The notes: generated by a model not told the origin, from the sequence alone. Shown: positions 33,025 to 47,773, numbered from the stretch's first letter. The stretch: 64,000 nucleotides of DNA from Xenorhabdus szentirmaii DSM 16338 (GCF_002632585.1 NZ_NIBV01000001.1:1244897-1308896), one strand, 5' to 3'. A program made the numbers and translations.

Positions 33025-33390
33025 ATGTCTATCACTAAAGAACAAATTCTGGACGCAGTTGCAGAAATGTCTGTAATGGACGTTGTTGAACTGATCAGCA
33101 TGATGGAAGAGAAATTCGGCGTTTCTGCTGCTGCAGCTGTAGCTGTAGTTGGTGGTGCTGCTGAAGCAGTTGAAGAAAAAACTGAATTCGACGTAATCCT
33201 GACTGGCGTTGGCGCTAACAAAGTTGCTGTAATCAAAGCAGTACGTGGCGCAACTGGCCTGGGTCTGAAAGAAGCTAAAGACCTGGTTGAAAGCGCACCA
33301 GCAGCACTGAAAGAAGGCATCAGCAAAGACGACGCTGAAGCTCTGAAAAAATCTCTGGAAGAAGCAGGTGCTTCTGTTGAGATCAAGTAA
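33025..33390 (+). CDS. rplL: 50S ribosomal protein L7/L12
   Basis: A 121-residue stalk protein. The N-terminal dimer domain ([20 protein letters not shown]), the Ala/Val hinge (near 35-50) and the C-terminal domain that recruits translation GTPases ([20 protein letters not shown]) are all normal. Confidence 0.98.
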   Translation: MSITKEQILDAVAEMSVMDVVELISMMEEKFGVSAAAAVAVVGGAAEAVEEKTEFDVILTGVGANKVAVIKAVRGATGLGLKEAKDLVESAPAALKEGISKDDAEALKKSLEEAGASVEIK

Positions 33391-33430
33391 GATCAGTTTG
33401 AAGTTCGCAGCCTGATTTTTTAAGGCTGGC

Positions 33431-33461
33431 GGCTGGCGATTATTTAATCGCCAGCCTTTTT
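33431..33461 (+). terminator. rplL-rpoB attenuator
   Basis: Perfect 11-bp stem GGCTGGCGATT/AATCGCCAGCC, short loop, five T. In E. coli the equivalent hairpin stops most transcripts before rpoB and sets the ratio of ribosomal protein to polymerase. Confidence 0.9.
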
Positions 33462-33797
33462 GCGCTGTAAGGGTATTGTTTGTTAAGGTGGCATCGAACA
33501 CCTTGCTTTAACAACATTATCTTATGGGCATTGAATCGGGGATTAGTAGCATTTCACACTGTTTAGCTGCTAATTAGCCCAGAATACTTCTTCCTATTGA
33601 CGACTTAATATACTGCGTTCTCAGCTACGATCCACTCGGGTAGCTCGGTAGTCATGTAACGCAATGAAATGATTTAAGAGTAATAGTAATGAGTATTACG
33701 GAAAATATTCTATTTTCTGTTCGAAAAAATAGTGTTGCCGAGTGCTGTCCTTAAGGGCGGACAGAGTGGGTCACTTATCAGCGAGCTGAGGAACCCT
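33462..33797. other. rpoB leader region
   Basis: About 335 bases between the attenuator and rpoB, with no gene. The first part of the rpoB frame upstream of 33798 is open but lacks family match. I see no further clear structure. Confidence 0.5.
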
Positions 33798-36700
33798 ATG
33801 GTTTACTCCTATACCGAGAAAAAACGTATTCGTAAGGATTTTGGTAAACGTCCACAAGTTTTGGATGTTCCATACCTTCTTTCTATTCAACTTGACTCGT
33901 TCCAGAAGTTTATCGAGCAAGATCCTGAAGGCCAGAATGGACTGGAAGCGGCCTTCCGTTCTGTGTTCCCAATTCAGAGCTACAGCGGCAATTCCGAGCT
34001 GCAATATGTAAGCTACCGTCTTGGTGAGCCTGTCTTTGATGTTAAAGAGTGTCAGATCCGTGGTGTGACTTATTCCGCACCGCTGCGCGTTAAATTGCGT
34101 CTGGTAATCTATGAGCGCGAAGCGCCAGAAGGCACAGTCAAAGATATCAAAGAACAAGAAGTCTACATGGGTGAAATTCCACTCATGACTGATAACGGGA
34201 CTTTCGTTATCAACGGTACTGAGCGTGTTATCGTATCTCAGTTACATCGTAGCCCAGGCGTTTTCTTTGACAGCGATAAGGGTAAAACCCATTCATCCGG
34301 TAAGGTACTGTATAATGCACGTATCATTCCTTACCGTGGTTCATGGCTGGATTTCGAGTTTGATCCAAAAGATAATCTGTTTGTGCGTATCGACCGCCGT
34401 CGTAAATTACCGGCTTCGATTATTTTGCGTGCGATGAATTACACCAGCGAAGACATCCTGAACCTGTTCTTCAATAAAACTGTTTTCGAAATTCGTGACA
34501 ACAAATTGCAGATGACTCTGGTTCCAGAACGTCTGCGTGGTGAGACTGCTTCATTTGATATTGAAGCCAACGGTAAGCTTTATGTTGAAAAAGGCCGCCG
34601 CATCACTGCTCGCCATATCCGCCAGTTAGAAAAAGATCAGGTAGACCGCATTGAGGTTCCTGTTGAATACATCGCGGGTAAAGTTGTTGCAAGAGATTAC
34701 ATTGATCAGCACACAGGCGAAATCATCTGTGCTGCTAACATGGAACTCTCTTTGGATCTGTTGGCACGTCTGAGTCAGTCTGGCCACAAATCTATCGAGA
34801 CGCTGTTTACCAATGATCTGGACCATGGTGCATACATCTCCGAAACATTGCGCATTGACCCAACCAATGATCGCCTGAGCGCACTGGTTGAAATCTATCG
34901 CATGATGCGTCCTGGTGAGCCACCAACACGTGAAGCCGCAGAGAACCTGTTTGAGAACCTGTTCTTCTCTGAAGATCGTTATGATCTGTCTGCGGTAGGC
35001 CGCATGAAGTTCAACCGTTCACTGGATCGCAACGAGATTGAAGGTTCCGGTATCCTGAGCAAAGAAGACATCATTGATGTGATGAAAAAGCTCATTGATA
35101 TCCGTAACGGTAAGGGTGAAGTCGATGATATCGACCACTTGGGCAACCGTCGTATCCGTTCCGTTGGTGAAATGGCTGAAAACCAGTTCCGTGTTGGTCT
35201 GGTTCGCGTAGAACGTGCAGTGAAAGAGCGTCTGTCTCTGGGCGATCTGGATACTCTGATGCCACAGGACATGATCAACGCCAAGCCAATTTCGGCGGCG
35301 GTGAAAGAGTTCTTTGGTTCCAGCCAGCTTTCTCAGTTCATGGATCAGAACAACCCACTGTCTGAAATTACCCATAAACGCCGTATTTCTGCGTTGGGTC
35401 CAGGCGGTCTAACTCGTGAGCGTGCAGGCTTTGAAGTTCGAGACGTACATCCGACTCACTATGGCCGTGTATGTCCAATCGAAACTCCTGAAGGTCCAAA
35501 CATCGGTCTGATTAACTCATTGTCCGTTTATGCACGTACCAATGAGTATGGTTTCCTTGAAACCCCTTACCGTTTAGTTCGTGATGGCGTAGTAACTGAT
35601 GAAATCCATTACCTGTCTGCGATCGAAGAAGGTAACTACGTTATTGCACAGGCAAACACCGTATTGGATGAAGAAGGCCACTTCGTTGAAGAATTAGTTA
35701 CTTGCCGCCATTACGATGAATCCAGCTTGTTCAACCGTGATCAGGTTCAGTACATGGACGTTTCGACACAACAGATCGTGTCCGTCGGTGCTTCCCTGAT
35801 CCCATTCCTTGAACACGATGACGCCAACCGTGCATTGATGGGTGCGAACATGCAACGTCAGGCTGTTCCAACTCTGCGTGCTGATAAGCCGCTGGTCGGA
35901 ACAGGTATGGAACGTGCGGTAGCGGTTGACTCCGGTGTAACTTCTGTTGCTAAACGCGGTGGTTTGGTTCAGTACGTTGACGCATCCCGTATCGTCATCA
36001 AGGTTAACGAAGATGAAATGTACGCGGGTGAAGCGGGCATCGATATCTATAACCTGACCAAATATACCCGTTCTAACCAAAATACCTGTATCAACCAGAT
36101 GCCATGTGTTTCTCTGGGTGAAATGGTTGAACGTGGTGACGTGTTGGCTGACGGTCCGTCCACTGACTTGGGTGAACTGGCTCTGGGCCAGAACATGCGC
36201 GTGGCGTTCATGCCATGGAATGGTTATAACTTCGAGGACTCCATTCTCGTATCTGAACGTGTTGTTCAGGAAGACCGTTTCACAACTATTCACATTCAAG
36301 AACTGGCTTGTGTGTCCCGTGACACCAAACTGGGGCCTGAAGAAATTACTGCCGACATCCCTAACGTGGGTGAAGCTGCGCTGTCTAAACTGGATGAATC
36401 CGGTATCGTTTATATCGGTGCGGAAGTGAAAGGCGGCGACATTCTGGTTGGTAAAGTAACACCAAAAGGTGAGACTCAGCTGACACCAGAAGAAAAACTG
36501 TTGCGTGCTATCTTTGGTGAGAAAGCGTCTGATGTTAAAGACTCCTCACTGCGCGTACCAAACGGTGTATCCGGTACTGTTATCGACGTACAGGTCTTTA
36601 CCCGCGATGGCGTAGAGAAAGACAAGCGTGCGTTGGAAATTGAAGAAATGCAGTTGCGTGAGGCGAAAAAAGACCTGACGGAAGAACTGCAAATTTTCGA

Positions 36701-37826
36701 AGCCGGCCTGTTTGCCCGTATCCATTCCGTGCTGGTTGCCGGTGGTGTTGAAGCAGAAAAACTCAACAAACTGCCTCGTGAGCGTTGGTTGGAACTGGGC
36801 CTGGCTGATGAAGAAAAACAAAATCAGCTGGAACAGTTGGCAGAGCAGTATGACGAACTGAAAGCAGAGTTCGAGAAAAAACTGGATGCCAAACGCCGTA
36901 AGATTACACAAGGCGACGATCTGGCTCCGGGCGTACTGAAAATTGTCAAAGTGTATCTGGCAGTGAAACGTCAGATCCAGCCTGGTGACAAGATGGCAGG
37001 TCGTCACGGTAACAAGGGTGTTATCTCCAAGATCAACCCGATTGAAGACATGCCTTACGATGAAAACGGTACAGCGGTTGACATCGTACTGAACCCGCTG
37101 GGCGTACCATCACGTATGAACATCGGTCAGATCCTGGAAACTCACTTGGGCATGGCGGCGAAAGGCATTGGTGACAAGATCAATGCGATGCTGAAACAGC
37201 AGCAAGAAGTTGCCAAACTGCGTGAATTTATCCAGAAAGCGTATGATCTGGGTGACGATACTCGTCAGAAAGTTGACCTGAACACCTTCTCCGACGATGA
37301 AGTGATGCGTTTGGCTGAAAACCTGAGAAAAGGTATGCCAATTGCAACACCAGTCTTTGACGGTGCAAAAGAGACTGAAATCAAAGAGCTGCTGAAACTG
37401 GGTGGCTTGCCGACTTCCGGTCAGATCACCCTGTTCGACGGCCGTACTGGTGAACAATTTGAGCGTCAGGTAACTGTTGGTTACATGTACATGCTGAAAT
37501 TGAACCACTTGGTTGATGACAAGATGCACGCCCGTTCTACCGGTTCTTACAGCCTGGTTACTCAGCAGCCGCTGGGTGGTAAGGCACAGTTCGGTGGCCA
37601 GCGCTTCGGTGAGATGGAAGTGTGGGCATTGGAAGCATACGGTGCTGCGTACACCCTGCAAGAAATGCTCACCGTTAAATCCGACGATGTGAACGGTCGT
37701 ACCAAGATGTATAAAAACATCGTGGATGGTAACCACCAGATGGAACCCGGTATGCCGGAATCTTTCAACGTATTGCTGAAAGAGATCCGTTCGTTGGGTA
37801 TCAACATCGAGCTGGAAGACGAATAA
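33798..37826 (+). CDS. rpoB: RNA polymerase beta subunit
   Basis: A 1342-residue core polymerase subunit, exactly the E. coli length when started at ATG 33798 ([20 protein letters not shown]) with GAGG upstream; the frame is open 22 codons further but without support. The rifampicin pocket reads [20 protein letters not shown] then RISALGPGG from about residue 508, i.e. wild-type D516, H526 and S531 equivalents. The C-terminal clamp ends [10 protein letters not shown]. Confidence 0.99.
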   Translation: MVYSYTEKKRIRKDFGKRPQVLDVPYLLSIQLDSFQKFIEQDPEGQNGLEAAFRSVFPIQSYSGNSELQYVSYRLGEPVFDVKECQIRGVTYSAPLRVKLRLVIYEREAPEGTVKDIKEQEVYMGEIPLMTDNGTFVINGTERVIVSQLHRSPGVFFDSDKGKTHSSGKVLYNARIIPYRGSWLDFEFDPKDNLFVRIDRRRKLPASIILRAMNYTSEDILNLFFNKTVFEIRDNKLQMTLVPERLRGETASFDIEANGKLYVEKGRRITARHIRQLEKDQVDRIEVPVEYIAGKVVARDYIDQHTGEIICAANMELSLDLLARLSQSGHKSIETLFTNDLDHGAYISETLRIDPTNDRLSALVEIYRMMRPGEPPTREAAENLFENLFFSEDRYDLSAVGRMKFNRSLDRNEIEGSGILSKEDIIDVMKKLIDIRNGKGEVDDIDHLGNRRIRSVGEMAENQFRVGLVRVERAVKERLSLGDLDTLMPQDMINAKPISAAVKEFFGSSQLSQFMDQNNPLSEITHKRRISALGPGGLTRERAGFEVRDVHPTHYGRVCPIETPEGPNIGLINSLSVYARTNEYGFLETPYRLVRDGVVTDEIHYLSAIEEGNYVIAQANTVLDEEGHFVEELVTCRHYDESSLFNRDQVQYMDVSTQQIVSVGASLIPFLEHDDANRALMGANMQRQAVPTLRADKPLVGTGMERAVAVDSGVTSVAKRGGLVQYVDASRIVIKVNEDEMYAGEAGIDIYNLTKYTRSNQNTCINQMPCVSLGEMVERGDVLADGPSTDLGELALGQNMRVAFMPWNGYNFEDSILVSERVVQEDRFTTIHIQELACVSRDTKLGPEEITADIPNVGEAALSKLDESGIVYIGAEVKGGDILVGKVTPKGETQLTPEEKLLRAIFGEKASDVKDSSLRVPNGVSGTVIDVQVFTRDGVEKDKRALEIEEMQLREAKKDLTEELQIFEAGLFARIHSVLVAGGVEAEKLNKLPRERWLELGLADEEKQNQLEQLAEQYDELKAEFEKKLDAKRRKITQGDDLAPGVLKIVKVYLAVKRQIQPGDKMAGRHGNKGVISKINPIEDMPYDENGTAVDIVLNPLGVPSRMNIGQILETHLGMAAKGIGDKINAMLKQQQEVAKLREFIQKAYDLGDDTRQKVDLNTFSDDEVMRLAENLRKGMPIATPVFDGAKETEIKELLKLGGLPTSGQITLFDGRTGEQFERQVTVGYMYMLKLNHLVDDKMHARSTGSYSLVTQQPLGGKAQFGGQRFGEMEVWALEAYGAAYTLQEMLTVKSDDVNGRTKMYKNIVDGNHQMEPGMPESFNVLLKEIRSLGINIELEDE

Positions 37827-37881
37827 ATCGTTTTCCCGCTGGTATCGTCCGGCATAATAAATGTGCCGGGCGGTTTACCAG

Positions 37882-37915
37882 CCAGTGGTTACACTGATCC
37901 CAGTGGTTATACTGG
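37882..37915. repeat. 17-bp tandem duplication between rpoB and rpoC
   Basis: CCAGTGGTTACACTGAT followed by CCCAGTGGTTATACTGG, then a partial third TTAC. It sits in the short rpoB-rpoC gap. Confidence 0.6.
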
Positions 37916-37978
37916 TTACAGAAGGTGAGTGGCATGGGCCATTCACCTGACAGGTCTAACTCCGACAGGAGCCATTTC

Positions 37979-40900
37979 GTGAAAGACTTATTAAAGTTTC
38001 TGAAAGCGCAAACTAAGACCGAAGAGTTTGATGCGATCAAAATTGCTCTGGCCTCTCCAGATATGATCCGTTCGTGGTCATTCGGGGAAGTAAAAAAGCC
38101 GGAAACTATTAACTACCGTACGTTCAAGCCTGAGCGTGACGGCCTTTTCTGTGCACGTATTTTCGGGCCAGTAAAAGATTACGAATGCTTGTGTGGTAAA
38201 TACAAGCGTTTGAAACACCGTGGTGTGATTTGTGAGAAGTGTGGCGTTGAAGTAACCCAGACCAAAGTGCGTCGTGAACGCATGGGTCACATCGAGCTGG
38301 CATCTCCTACCGCTCACATCTGGTTCCTGAAATCTCTGCCATCCCGCATCGGTTTGCTGCTGGATATGCCTTTGCGCGACATTGAGCGCGTACTGTACTT
38401 TGAATCTTATGTGGTTATCGAAGGCGGCATGACCAGCCTTGAGCGTAGCCAAATCCTGACTGAAGAACAGTATCTGGATGCATTGGAAGAGTTCGGTGAT
38501 GAGTTTGACGCAAAAATGGGTGCAGAAGCAATCCAGGCTTTGCTGAAAAACATGGATCTGGAAAACGAATGCGAAACCTTGCGTGAAGAGCTGAATGAAA
38601 CCAACTCTGAAACCAAACGCAAAAAGCTGACCAAGCGCATCAAACTGCTGGAAGCTTTCATTCAGTCTGGTAACAAACCAGAGTGGATGGTTCTGACCGT
38701 TCTGCCAGTTCTGCCACCGGATCTGCGTCCATTGGTTCCACTGGATGGTGGTCGTTTCGCGACTTCAGACCTGAATGATCTGTATCGCCGTGTTATTAAC
38801 CGTAACAACCGTCTGAAACGCCTGCTGGATCTGGCTGCGCCAGACATCATCGTACGTAACGAAAAACGTATGTTGCAGGAAGCGGTTGATGCGTTGCTGG
38901 ATAACGGCCGCCGCGGTCGTGCCATTACTGGTTCCAACAAACGTCCTCTGAAATCCCTGGCCGACATGATCAAGGGTAAACAAGGTCGTTTCCGTCAGAA
39001 CCTGTTGGGTAAACGTGTTGACTACTCCGGCCGTTCTGTAATCACCGTAGGTCCATACCTGCGTCTGCATCAGTGTGGTCTTCCTAAGAAGATGGCGCTG
39101 GAGCTGTTCAAACCATTTATTTACGGCAAGCTGGAATTGCGTGGTCTGGCGACGACCATCAAAGCAGCCAAGAAAATGGTTGAGCGTGAAGAAGCGGTTG
39201 TGTGGGATATCCTGGATGAAGTGATCCGTGAGCACCCGGTTCTGCTGAACCGTGCACCGACCCTTCACCGCTTGGGTATTCAGGCATTTGAACCTGTTCT
39301 GATCGAAGGTAAAGCGATTCAGTTGCACCCATTGGTGTGTGCGGCATATAACGCCGACTTCGATGGTGACCAGATGGCTGTTCACGTACCGCTGACACTG
39401 GAAGCCCAGCTGGAAGCACGTGCGCTGATGATGTCTACCAACAACATCCTGTCTCCAGCGAGCGGTGAGCCTATCATCGTTCCATCTCAGGACGTTGTAT
39501 TGGGTCTGTACTACATGACCCGTGACTGTGTTAACGCGAAAGGCGAAGGCATGGTTCTGAGCGGGCCTAAAGAAGCAGAGCGTGTTTACCGCGCAGGTCT
39601 GGCTTCTCTGCACGCTCGCGTTAAAGTTCGTATCACTGAAGAAGTGAGAGATGGCGAAGGCAATGTCACTGTCAATACAGGTCTGGTTGATACCACTGTA
39701 GGCCGTGCCATCCTGTGGATGATCGTACCGAAAGGTCTGCCATATTCACTGATTAACCAGGCGTTGGGTAAAAAAGCAATCTCCAGAATGCTGAATACCT
39801 GTTATCGCGTACTGGGCCTGAAACCAACAGTTATCCTGGCTGACCAGACCATGTATACCGGTTTTGCTTACGCTGCCCGTTCAGGGGTATCCGTAGGTAT
39901 CGACGACATGGTCATTCCTGAGAAGAAAGAAGGCATCATCGCGGAAGCGGAAGCGGAAGTGGCCGAAATTCAGGAACAGTTCCAGTCAGGTCTGGTAACT
40001 GCTGGCGAACGCTATAACAAAGTTATCGATATCTGGGCCGCGGCAAACGAACGTGTTGCTAAGGCGATGATGGAAAACCTGTCTACTGAAACGGTTGTTA
40101 ACCGTAACGGTGAAGAAGAACAACAGGTTTCTTTCAACAACATCTTTATGATGGCGGACTCCGGTGCTCGTGGTTCTGCTGCTCAGATCCGTCAGTTGGC
40201 GGGTATGCGTGGTCTGATGGCGACTCCAGATGGTTCGATCATCGAAACCCCAATCACCGCGAACTTCCGTGAAGGTCTGAACGTACTCCAGTACTTCATC
40301 TCAACCCACGGTGCTCGTAAAGGTCTTGCGGATACCGCATTGAAAACGGCGAACTCCGGTTACCTGACTCGTCGTCTGGTTGACGTTGCCCAAGACTTGG
40401 TTGTGACTGAAGATGACTGTGGCACTCATGACGGTATCCTGATGACTCCGGTTATCGAAGGTGGTGATGTTAAAGAACCACTGCGTGAGCGCGTACTGGG
40501 CCGTGTAACGGCTGAAGATGTTCTGAAACCGGGTACTGCTGACATTCTGGTAGAGCGTAATACTCTGCTGAATGAAAAATGGTGTGACCTGTTAGAAGAA
40601 AACTCCGTTGACAGCGTCAAAGTACGTTCCGTAGTAAGTTGTGAAACTGACTTCGGTGTTTGTGCTAAGTGTTATGGTCGTGACCTTGCTCGTGGTCATA
40701 TCATCAACAAAGGTGAAGCTGTTGGTGTTATCGCGGCACAGTCAATCGGTGAGCCGGGTACACAGCTGACGATGCGTACGTTCCACATCGGTGGTGCGGC
40801 ATCTCGTGCGGCAGCAGAATCCAGCATTCAGGTACGTAACAAAGGTCAGTTGAAACTGTCCAACGCGAAATTCGTTACAAACTCAGCGGGCAAACTGGTT

Positions 40901-42205
40901 ATTACTTCCCGTAATACCGAATTGCGCCTGATTGACGATTTCGGCCGTACTAAAGAAAGCTATAAAGTGCCTTACGGCTCGGTATTGGCAAAAGGTGATG
41001 GAGAGAAGGTAACCGGCGGCGAAACCGTTGCGAACTGGGACCCACATACCATGCCAGTCGTGAGTGAGGTTTCCGGTATCATCCAGTTCTATGACATGGT
41101 AGATGGCCAGACCATTACCCGTCAGACGGACGAATTGACCGGCCTGTCTTCACTGGTTGTTCTGGATAGTGCAGAGCGTACCGGTAGTGGTAAAGACCTG
41201 CGTCCAGCACTGAAAATCGTCGATGCTCAAGGCAACGATGTTCTGATCCCGGGTACAGATATGTCTGCTCAGTACTTCCTGCCGGGTAAAGCGATTGTTC
41301 AGCTGGAAGATGGCATCTCTATCTCTGCGGGTGATACGCTGGCACGTATTCCTCAGGAATCTGGCGGTACTAAGGATATTACCGGTGGTCTGCCACGCGT
41401 TGCGGATCTGTTCGAAGCGCGTCGTCCGAAAGAGCCTGCAATTCTGGCAGAAATCAGCGGTATTGTTTCCTTCGGTAAAGAAACCAAAGGTAAACGTCGT
41501 CTGGTAATCAGCCCACTGGATGGCAGCGATGCTTACGAAGAGATGATCCCTAAATGGCGTCAGCTCAACGTATTCGAAGGTGAGGTTGTTGAACGCGGTG
41601 ACGTGATCTCCGATGGCCCAGAATCTCCACATGACATTCTGCGTCTGCGTGGTGTTCATGCGGTTGCTCGTTACATCACCAACGAAGTGCAGGAAGTTTA
41701 CCGTCTGCAAGGCGTTAAGATTAACGATAAACACATTGAAGTTATCGTACGTCAGATGTTGCGTAAAGCGACTATCGCAAATGCAGGCAGCTCTGAATTC
41801 CTTGAAGGTGAGCAGGTTGAATACGCGCGCGTTAAAGTTGCAAACCGTAAACTGGAGCTGGATGGCAAAGTACCAGCGACTTTCCACCGTGACTTGCTGG
41901 GTATCACCAAAGCATCACTGGCAACAGAGTCCTTCATTTCTGCGGCGTCGTTCCAGGAAACAACCCGCGTACTGACTGAAGCTGCTGTTGCAGGTAAACG
42001 TGATGAACTGCGTGGCCTGAAAGAGAACGTTATTGTTGGTCGCTTGATCCCTGCGGGTACAGGTTATGCCTACCATCAGGATCGTATCCGTCGTCGTCAC
42101 GAAAACGAAGTGGTTGAAGCACCACAAGTTAGCGTTGACGAAGCAACTGCAAACCTTGCTGAATTACTGAATGCAGGTTTTGGTAACAGTAGCGGTAACG
42201 AGTAA
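37979..42205 (+). CDS. rpoC: RNA polymerase beta' subunit
   Basis: A 1408-residue catalytic subunit. The zinc-binding C-x-C...C-x2-C region ([19 protein letters not shown]) is near residues 70-88. The Mg-binding NADFDGD is near 458-464. The trigger loop and bridge helix region is intact. The start is GTG 37979 after AGGAG, giving the E. coli N-terminus ([20 protein letters not shown]); an ATG 18 codons upstream is rejected. It ends GFGNSSGNE. Confidence 0.99.
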   Translation: MKDLLKFLKAQTKTEEFDAIKIALASPDMIRSWSFGEVKKPETINYRTFKPERDGLFCARIFGPVKDYECLCGKYKRLKHRGVICEKCGVEVTQTKVRRERMGHIELASPTAHIWFLKSLPSRIGLLLDMPLRDIERVLYFESYVVIEGGMTSLERSQILTEEQYLDALEEFGDEFDAKMGAEAIQALLKNMDLENECETLREELNETNSETKRKKLTKRIKLLEAFIQSGNKPEWMVLTVLPVLPPDLRPLVPLDGGRFATSDLNDLYRRVINRNNRLKRLLDLAAPDIIVRNEKRMLQEAVDALLDNGRRGRAITGSNKRPLKSLADMIKGKQGRFRQNLLGKRVDYSGRSVITVGPYLRLHQCGLPKKMALELFKPFIYGKLELRGLATTIKAAKKMVEREEAVVWDILDEVIREHPVLLNRAPTLHRLGIQAFEPVLIEGKAIQLHPLVCAAYNADFDGDQMAVHVPLTLEAQLEARALMMSTNNILSPASGEPIIVPSQDVVLGLYYMTRDCVNAKGEGMVLSGPKEAERVYRAGLASLHARVKVRITEEVRDGEGNVTVNTGLVDTTVGRAILWMIVPKGLPYSLINQALGKKAISRMLNTCYRVLGLKPTVILADQTMYTGFAYAARSGVSVGIDDMVIPEKKEGIIAEAEAEVAEIQEQFQSGLVTAGERYNKVIDIWAAANERVAKAMMENLSTETVVNRNGEEEQQVSFNNIFMMADSGARGSAAQIRQLAGMRGLMATPDGSIIETPITANFREGLNVLQYFISTHGARKGLADTALKTANSGYLTRRLVDVAQDLVVTEDDCGTHDGILMTPVIEGGDVKEPLRERVLGRVTAEDVLKPGTADILVERNTLLNEKWCDLLEENSVDSVKVRSVVSCETDFGVCAKCYGRDLARGHIINKGEAVGVIAAQSIGEPGTQLTMRTFHIGGAASRAAAESSIQVRNKGQLKLSNAKFVTNSAGKLVITSRNTELRLIDDFGRTKESYKVPYGSVLAKGDGEKVTGGETVANWDPHTMPVVSEVSGIIQFYDMVDGQTITRQTDELTGLSSLVVLDSAERTGSGKDLRPALKIVDAQGNDVLIPGTDMSAQYFLPGKAIVQLEDGISISAGDTLARIPQESGGTKDITGGLPRVADLFEARRPKEPAILAEISGIVSFGKETKGKRRLVISPLDGSDAYEEMIPKWRQLNVFEGEVVERGDVISDGPESPHDILRLRGVHAVARYITNEVQEVYRLQGVKINDKHIEVIVRQMLRKATIANAGSSEFLEGEQVEYARVKVANRKLELDGKVPATFHRDLLGITKASLATESFISAASFQETTRVLTEAAVAGKRDELRGLKENVIVGRLIPAGTGYAYHQDRIRRRHENEVVEAPQVSVDEATANLAELLNAGFGNSSGNE

Positions 42206-42248
42206 TACCTGATGTATAGCATACTGAACCAGTATGGTTAATCGCGAA

Positions 42249-42278
42249 ATGCCCTCTCTTGGTAGAGGGCATTTTTTA
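42249..42278 (+). terminator. rpoBC operon terminator
   Basis: Nine-bp stem ATGCCCTCT/AGAGGGCAT with a 6-base loop and TTTTTT tail, 44 bases after rpoC. Confidence 0.92.
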
Positions 42279-42289
42279 TTAGATGGAAA

Positions 42290-43591
42290 ATGAAAATGAG
42301 ATGGTTCATTTATGTTATTTCCATATTCTTCTTATCATTTTTGATCTGTTTTTCCTATCCGGTATTAGCACTGCATCAGGATTTTGCAAACTATCGCAAT
42401 ATGGAAGTGCTCCGAGATAGTGAAATCTATTCTTGGATTGGCGAGCATGTCACTGAAGTAGGGATCGTAAAGAAAGGGCAGACATTAAAGATTGCTAAAG
42501 AAGAAGATGAAAAAAGTGCTTATTATGAATTTCACTTCGGTAATGGAACGGGCTATATCGAAAAAGAGAATTTAAGGGGCATTAAACAATCTGCATTTTC
42601 TGAAGACCCTTTTAATACACTTCATAAAAAAATCACCCAAAATTTGATGATATTTAAGGCGATTAAAGTCTATAGCACACCTGACATAGGCAGCAAACCT
42701 ATTGCCATTTTGGCGGGAAATCTCCGTTATCCGATGTTGGATAAACTACAAAATCACTTACACCAAACTTGGTATGAAATTAATATAGGTGAGCGGTTAG
42801 GTTATATTCATGGTCAAGATGTTGAATTGGATAATGGAATACCTTTGTTAACCTATCACCATATCCTTCAGGACAAAGAGAATAAGCGTTTTCTCCATAC
42901 CTCAACAACAACCTCTCTGACTGCTTTTCGCAATCAGATGAGATACCTGAAACAAACGGGCTACACCACAATTTCATTATATGAATTGGAAGGCTATCTC
43001 AATGGCAGTATCAACTTACCGGCTAAAGTGGTTGGTTTGACCTTTGATGATGGGCTAAAATCCGTCTATCGCTATGCCTATCCTACTTTGAAAGAGAATG
43101 GCCTGAAAGCAACATTGTTTATTATTTCATCCCGGATTAAACGTCATCCACAGAAATGGGATCCGAACAGTCTGCAATTTTTGAGCCTTTCTGAATTGTA
43201 TTCTATGCAGAATTCATTTGATTTCCAATCGCACACTCACTTTCTGCATCGGCTGGGAAAGAATAAGCAACCTATATTATTCAATCGAACGTATCATACC
43301 ATTTTGTATGATTTCAAGCGGTCCAGACGTTCTCTGACAGAACTTAATCCCCATGTTTTTTATCTTTCTTATCCTTTTGGTGGGTATAACCCAAAATCAA
43401 TGAAAGCCGCGAAAAAATCCGGGTTTCACTTGGCTGTTACTACGAAACAGGGAAAAGTAAAGCTGGGAGATAATCCTTTCTCGTTGAAGCGATTATATAT
43501 TTTACGGACAGATCCGATTGAAAAAATGGCGAGATTAATCGCTAATAAGCCAGATCTAATGCCTTTGCAATCGATTGATAATCATATATAG
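42290..43591 (+). CDS. secreted polysaccharide deacetylase (NodB-type) with N-terminal SH3-like region
   Basis: A 433-residue exported protein. It has a hydrophobic signal (5-27, site near VLA|LHQ) and two SH3b-like segments (about 33-97 and 115-180, each ending in a GYI-type turn: GTGYIEKENL, RLGYIHGQDV). A carbohydrate esterase 4 domain (about 185-410) follows. Catalytic motifs are visible: TFDDG (251-255), SHTHFLH (314-320) and YPFGGY (361-366). Such enzymes remove acetyl groups from poly-N-acetylglucosamine, chitin or peptidoglycan; the substrate is not determined. It is AT-richer than rpoC, starts 85 bp after it but beyond its terminator, and is not the usual neighbour (thiH or rsd region in E. 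coli). Confidence 0.85.
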   Translation: MKMRWFIYVISIFFLSFLICFSYPVLALHQDFANYRNMEVLRDSEIYSWIGEHVTEVGIVKKGQTLKIAKEEDEKSAYYEFHFGNGTGYIEKENLRGIKQSAFSEDPFNTLHKKITQNLMIFKAIKVYSTPDIGSKPIAILAGNLRYPMLDKLQNHLHQTWYEINIGERLGYIHGQDVELDNGIPLLTYHHILQDKENKRFLHTSTTTSLTAFRNQMRYLKQTGYTTISLYELEGYLNGSINLPAKVVGLTFDDGLKSVYRYAYPTLKENGLKATLFIISSRIKRHPQKWDPNSLQFLSLSELYSMQNSFDFQSHTHFLHRLGKNKQPILFNRTYHTILYDFKRSRRSLTELNPHVFYLSYPFGGYNPKSMKAAKKSGFHLAVTTKQGKVKLGDNPFSLKRLYILRTDPIEKMARLIANKPDLMPLQSIDNHI

Positions 43592-43762
43592 GATGTAAAA
43601 TAATTCGTTTTTAATCTTTTATTGATAGTAATGTTTTTATTTTTACTCTAAATATAGAGCTAAAATTAAAACTCATCTAAATAATTAAAGGGATGTGAAT
43701 TTTTTTAAAAGGAATTTTTTGATATGGTTAAACGGATTTAATAAAAAATAAATCTTTATAGG

Positions 43763-44062
43763 ATGATGTTGATGGAGATATTAATGGAAGCGCTTGGTAT
43801 GATACTTGAGATACTTGAGGTATTGTATAAACTCATAAAATACACTATTGAATTTTTAGTGTGGATATTTAAGAAGATAGTGAGTAATATCGTTGTTTCT
43901 TTGTTTTTAATGGTTATTTTCTTTTTTTTGCTTTCTGCAACATTACCTAAAATTATATTAAGTATAATATTTTTAGTAATATTAGGTTGTTTGTTCTATA
44001 AATATCGAAAAAAGATAAAAGATTATCTTAATAAAAAAGGAATTATGAATTACTTCAAGTGA
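43763..44062 (+). CDS. small membrane protein, unknown function
   Basis: A 99-residue ORF. A long hydrophobic N-terminal half (MEILMEALGMILEILEVLYK onward) may form an amphipathic helix and one membrane segment. A second strong segment is NIVVSLFLMVIFFFLLSATL, and a third IILSIIFLVILGCLFY. The C-terminus is Lys-rich (KYRKKIKDYLNKKG), facing the cytoplasm by the positive-inside rule. ATAGG precedes the ATG cluster (43763, 43766, 43772). Very AT-rich. I recognise no family; a real gene is likely but not certain. Confidence 0.5.
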   Translation: MMLMEILMEALGMILEILEVLYKLIKYTIEFLVWIFKKIVSNIVVSLFLMVIFFFLLSATLPKIILSIIFLVILGCLFYKYRKKIKDYLNKKGIMNYFK

Positions 44063-44108
44063 GCTTAGAGTTGGAATTTAATGTAATAAAATATTGTTGG
44101 GTTATATT

Positions 44109-44132
44109 AAGAGCCTATTCCTTTAGGCTCTT
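44109..44132. terminator. hairpin between the small membrane gene and malM
   Basis: Nine-bp perfect stem AAGAGCCTA/TAGGCTCTT between convergent genes, 44 bases from the malM stop. There is no long T-run on either side, but it is the only candidate terminator for both. Confidence 0.55.
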
Positions 44133-44176
44133 AAAAGAAATATGAAATTTTACCGAACACTTGATATGGATGATTA

Positions 44177-45207
44177 TTATCCTTTATTTTTTATCATCTT
44201 GATAAAAGTCTCTCTTGCCGTCGGTGAACCAAGGTGCTCAGCTTCATCCAACAATTTCAATGCCTTATCAATATCACCATTGCGAATGGCTTTTTTGATT
44301 GCGTCATTGAAGTACTGCTCGGTATCGTTTAATACAGGTTTTTTAGCCACTGTGGTTGGTTGAGGGGGAGTCTTTGGGGTAGTTTTTGTCGGTAATATTG
44401 ATGCTGCTGGTCTAGAGTCGATCGTAGAACCGACAGTGACTGGTTGCTGTACTGTGGCAGACGATTGTGCTGGTGTAGAAAATATCTGGCCAATCAGAAC
44501 ATTCCCTGCATCACGTTCGGATTTTACTTTTAAGGTTAATGTTCCTGTTTCTGTATGGCGGGCGATTGGGTCCGGGATATTTGGAACGGCGTTACCTACG
44601 CCTTGAGCATAAGCTTTGGCTGGGTTAACCATTTTCGTCGAGGCTTGTAAATCGGCATCAGTAGTATAAACCAGTAAATAAATCTTTTGCTGTCCTAAGG
44701 CAGGAGTTAATTTTAAGACTCCTTCAATCCTGTCAGTGGACATGATCCCCGGCTGCTGATAACGAAAGTAGTGACTAGGGTAAAAAGCAGCAGGACGGAG
44801 TTGTTCATCCAGCACCAAAACATTCGGCGCATAGACTTGTTTATCCTTGATCATACTATTCAGCGTAATTTCCAATGAACCTTGGTTCGCTGGCAGGGTA
44901 AATGCAGCAACCGCTCCATGAATATCCCCGTTATTGAGTTTTTGTGACGTACTATTGAGGACAACAGTTTGAGTAGCGTGAGTATTAATAGGTTGCCATT
45001 GTAATGTTTGCAAGGCTGATTGAGATAAATCAGGTGCCACAGCATTGGGTGCTATGTCTTTGGGTGCTATGTCCTTGGGTACTACATCATTGGATACTAC
45101 AGACGGTATTGTGTCAGGCAATAAATTCTCTGATGTGGCATAACTTACAGCAGGAAGCATATTGCACAGCAGAGCGCTGAGACAGAGTGAAAGCAATTTT
45201 ATTTTCA

Positions 45208-45208
<1 letters not shown>
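44177..45208 (-). CDS. malM: maltose operon periplasmic protein MalM
   Basis: A 343-residue periplasmic protein of unknown role, last gene of malK-lamB-malM. The signal peptide is MKIKLLSLCLSALLCNMLPA with a site near SYA|TSEN. Then comes a linker made of five-residue repeats (PKDIA PKDIA PNAVA) encoded by 15-bp DNA repeats, then the MalM domain (LQWQPINTHATQTVVLNSTS onward). The C-terminal helix DKALKLLDEAEHLGSPTAR is typical. ATG 45208 overlaps the lamB stop by one base (TAATG), so translation is coupled; a TTG further up is rejected. Confidence 0.93.
45045..45104. repeat. four 15-bp tandem repeats inside malM
   Basis: Units TTGGGTGCTATGTCT, TTGGGTGCTATGTCC, TTGGGTACTACATCA and TTGGATACTACAGAC (plus strand). 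They keep the frame and encode the Pro/Asp/Ala linker after the MalM signal peptide. Confidence 0.85.
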
Positions 45209-47614
<2,406 letters not shown>

Positions 47615-47730
47615 TTATTCCCTCCCTCGGATTTGTCGCCTCAGCTTTCTGTTCGCTCCCTAATTCATTGCAATGAGAAGCTGTGTGAAAAACTGATGGC
47701 AGGATTGTGTACAAAACAACAGGTATAAAA

Positions 47731-47773
47731 ATCCTCCATCCCAGAGTTTTTTATGGGGGAGGAATTAGGATGA
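47731..47773. promoter_or_regulatory. cluster of MalT boxes
   Basis: On the minus strand GGGATGGAGGAT (47731-47742, toward malK) resembles the E. coli malK box region. On the plus strand GGGGAGGA (47756-47763) and GGATGA (47768-47773). The first two form an inverted pair. MalT boxes have the core GGA(T/G)GA. Confidence 0.7.

Noticed and set aside
38765-39613. 282-residue antisense ORF within rpoC (and similar ones in rpoB, fusA, tuf)
   Set aside because: Long antisense frames are a by-product of strong codon bias in highly expressed genes; they have no independent signals.
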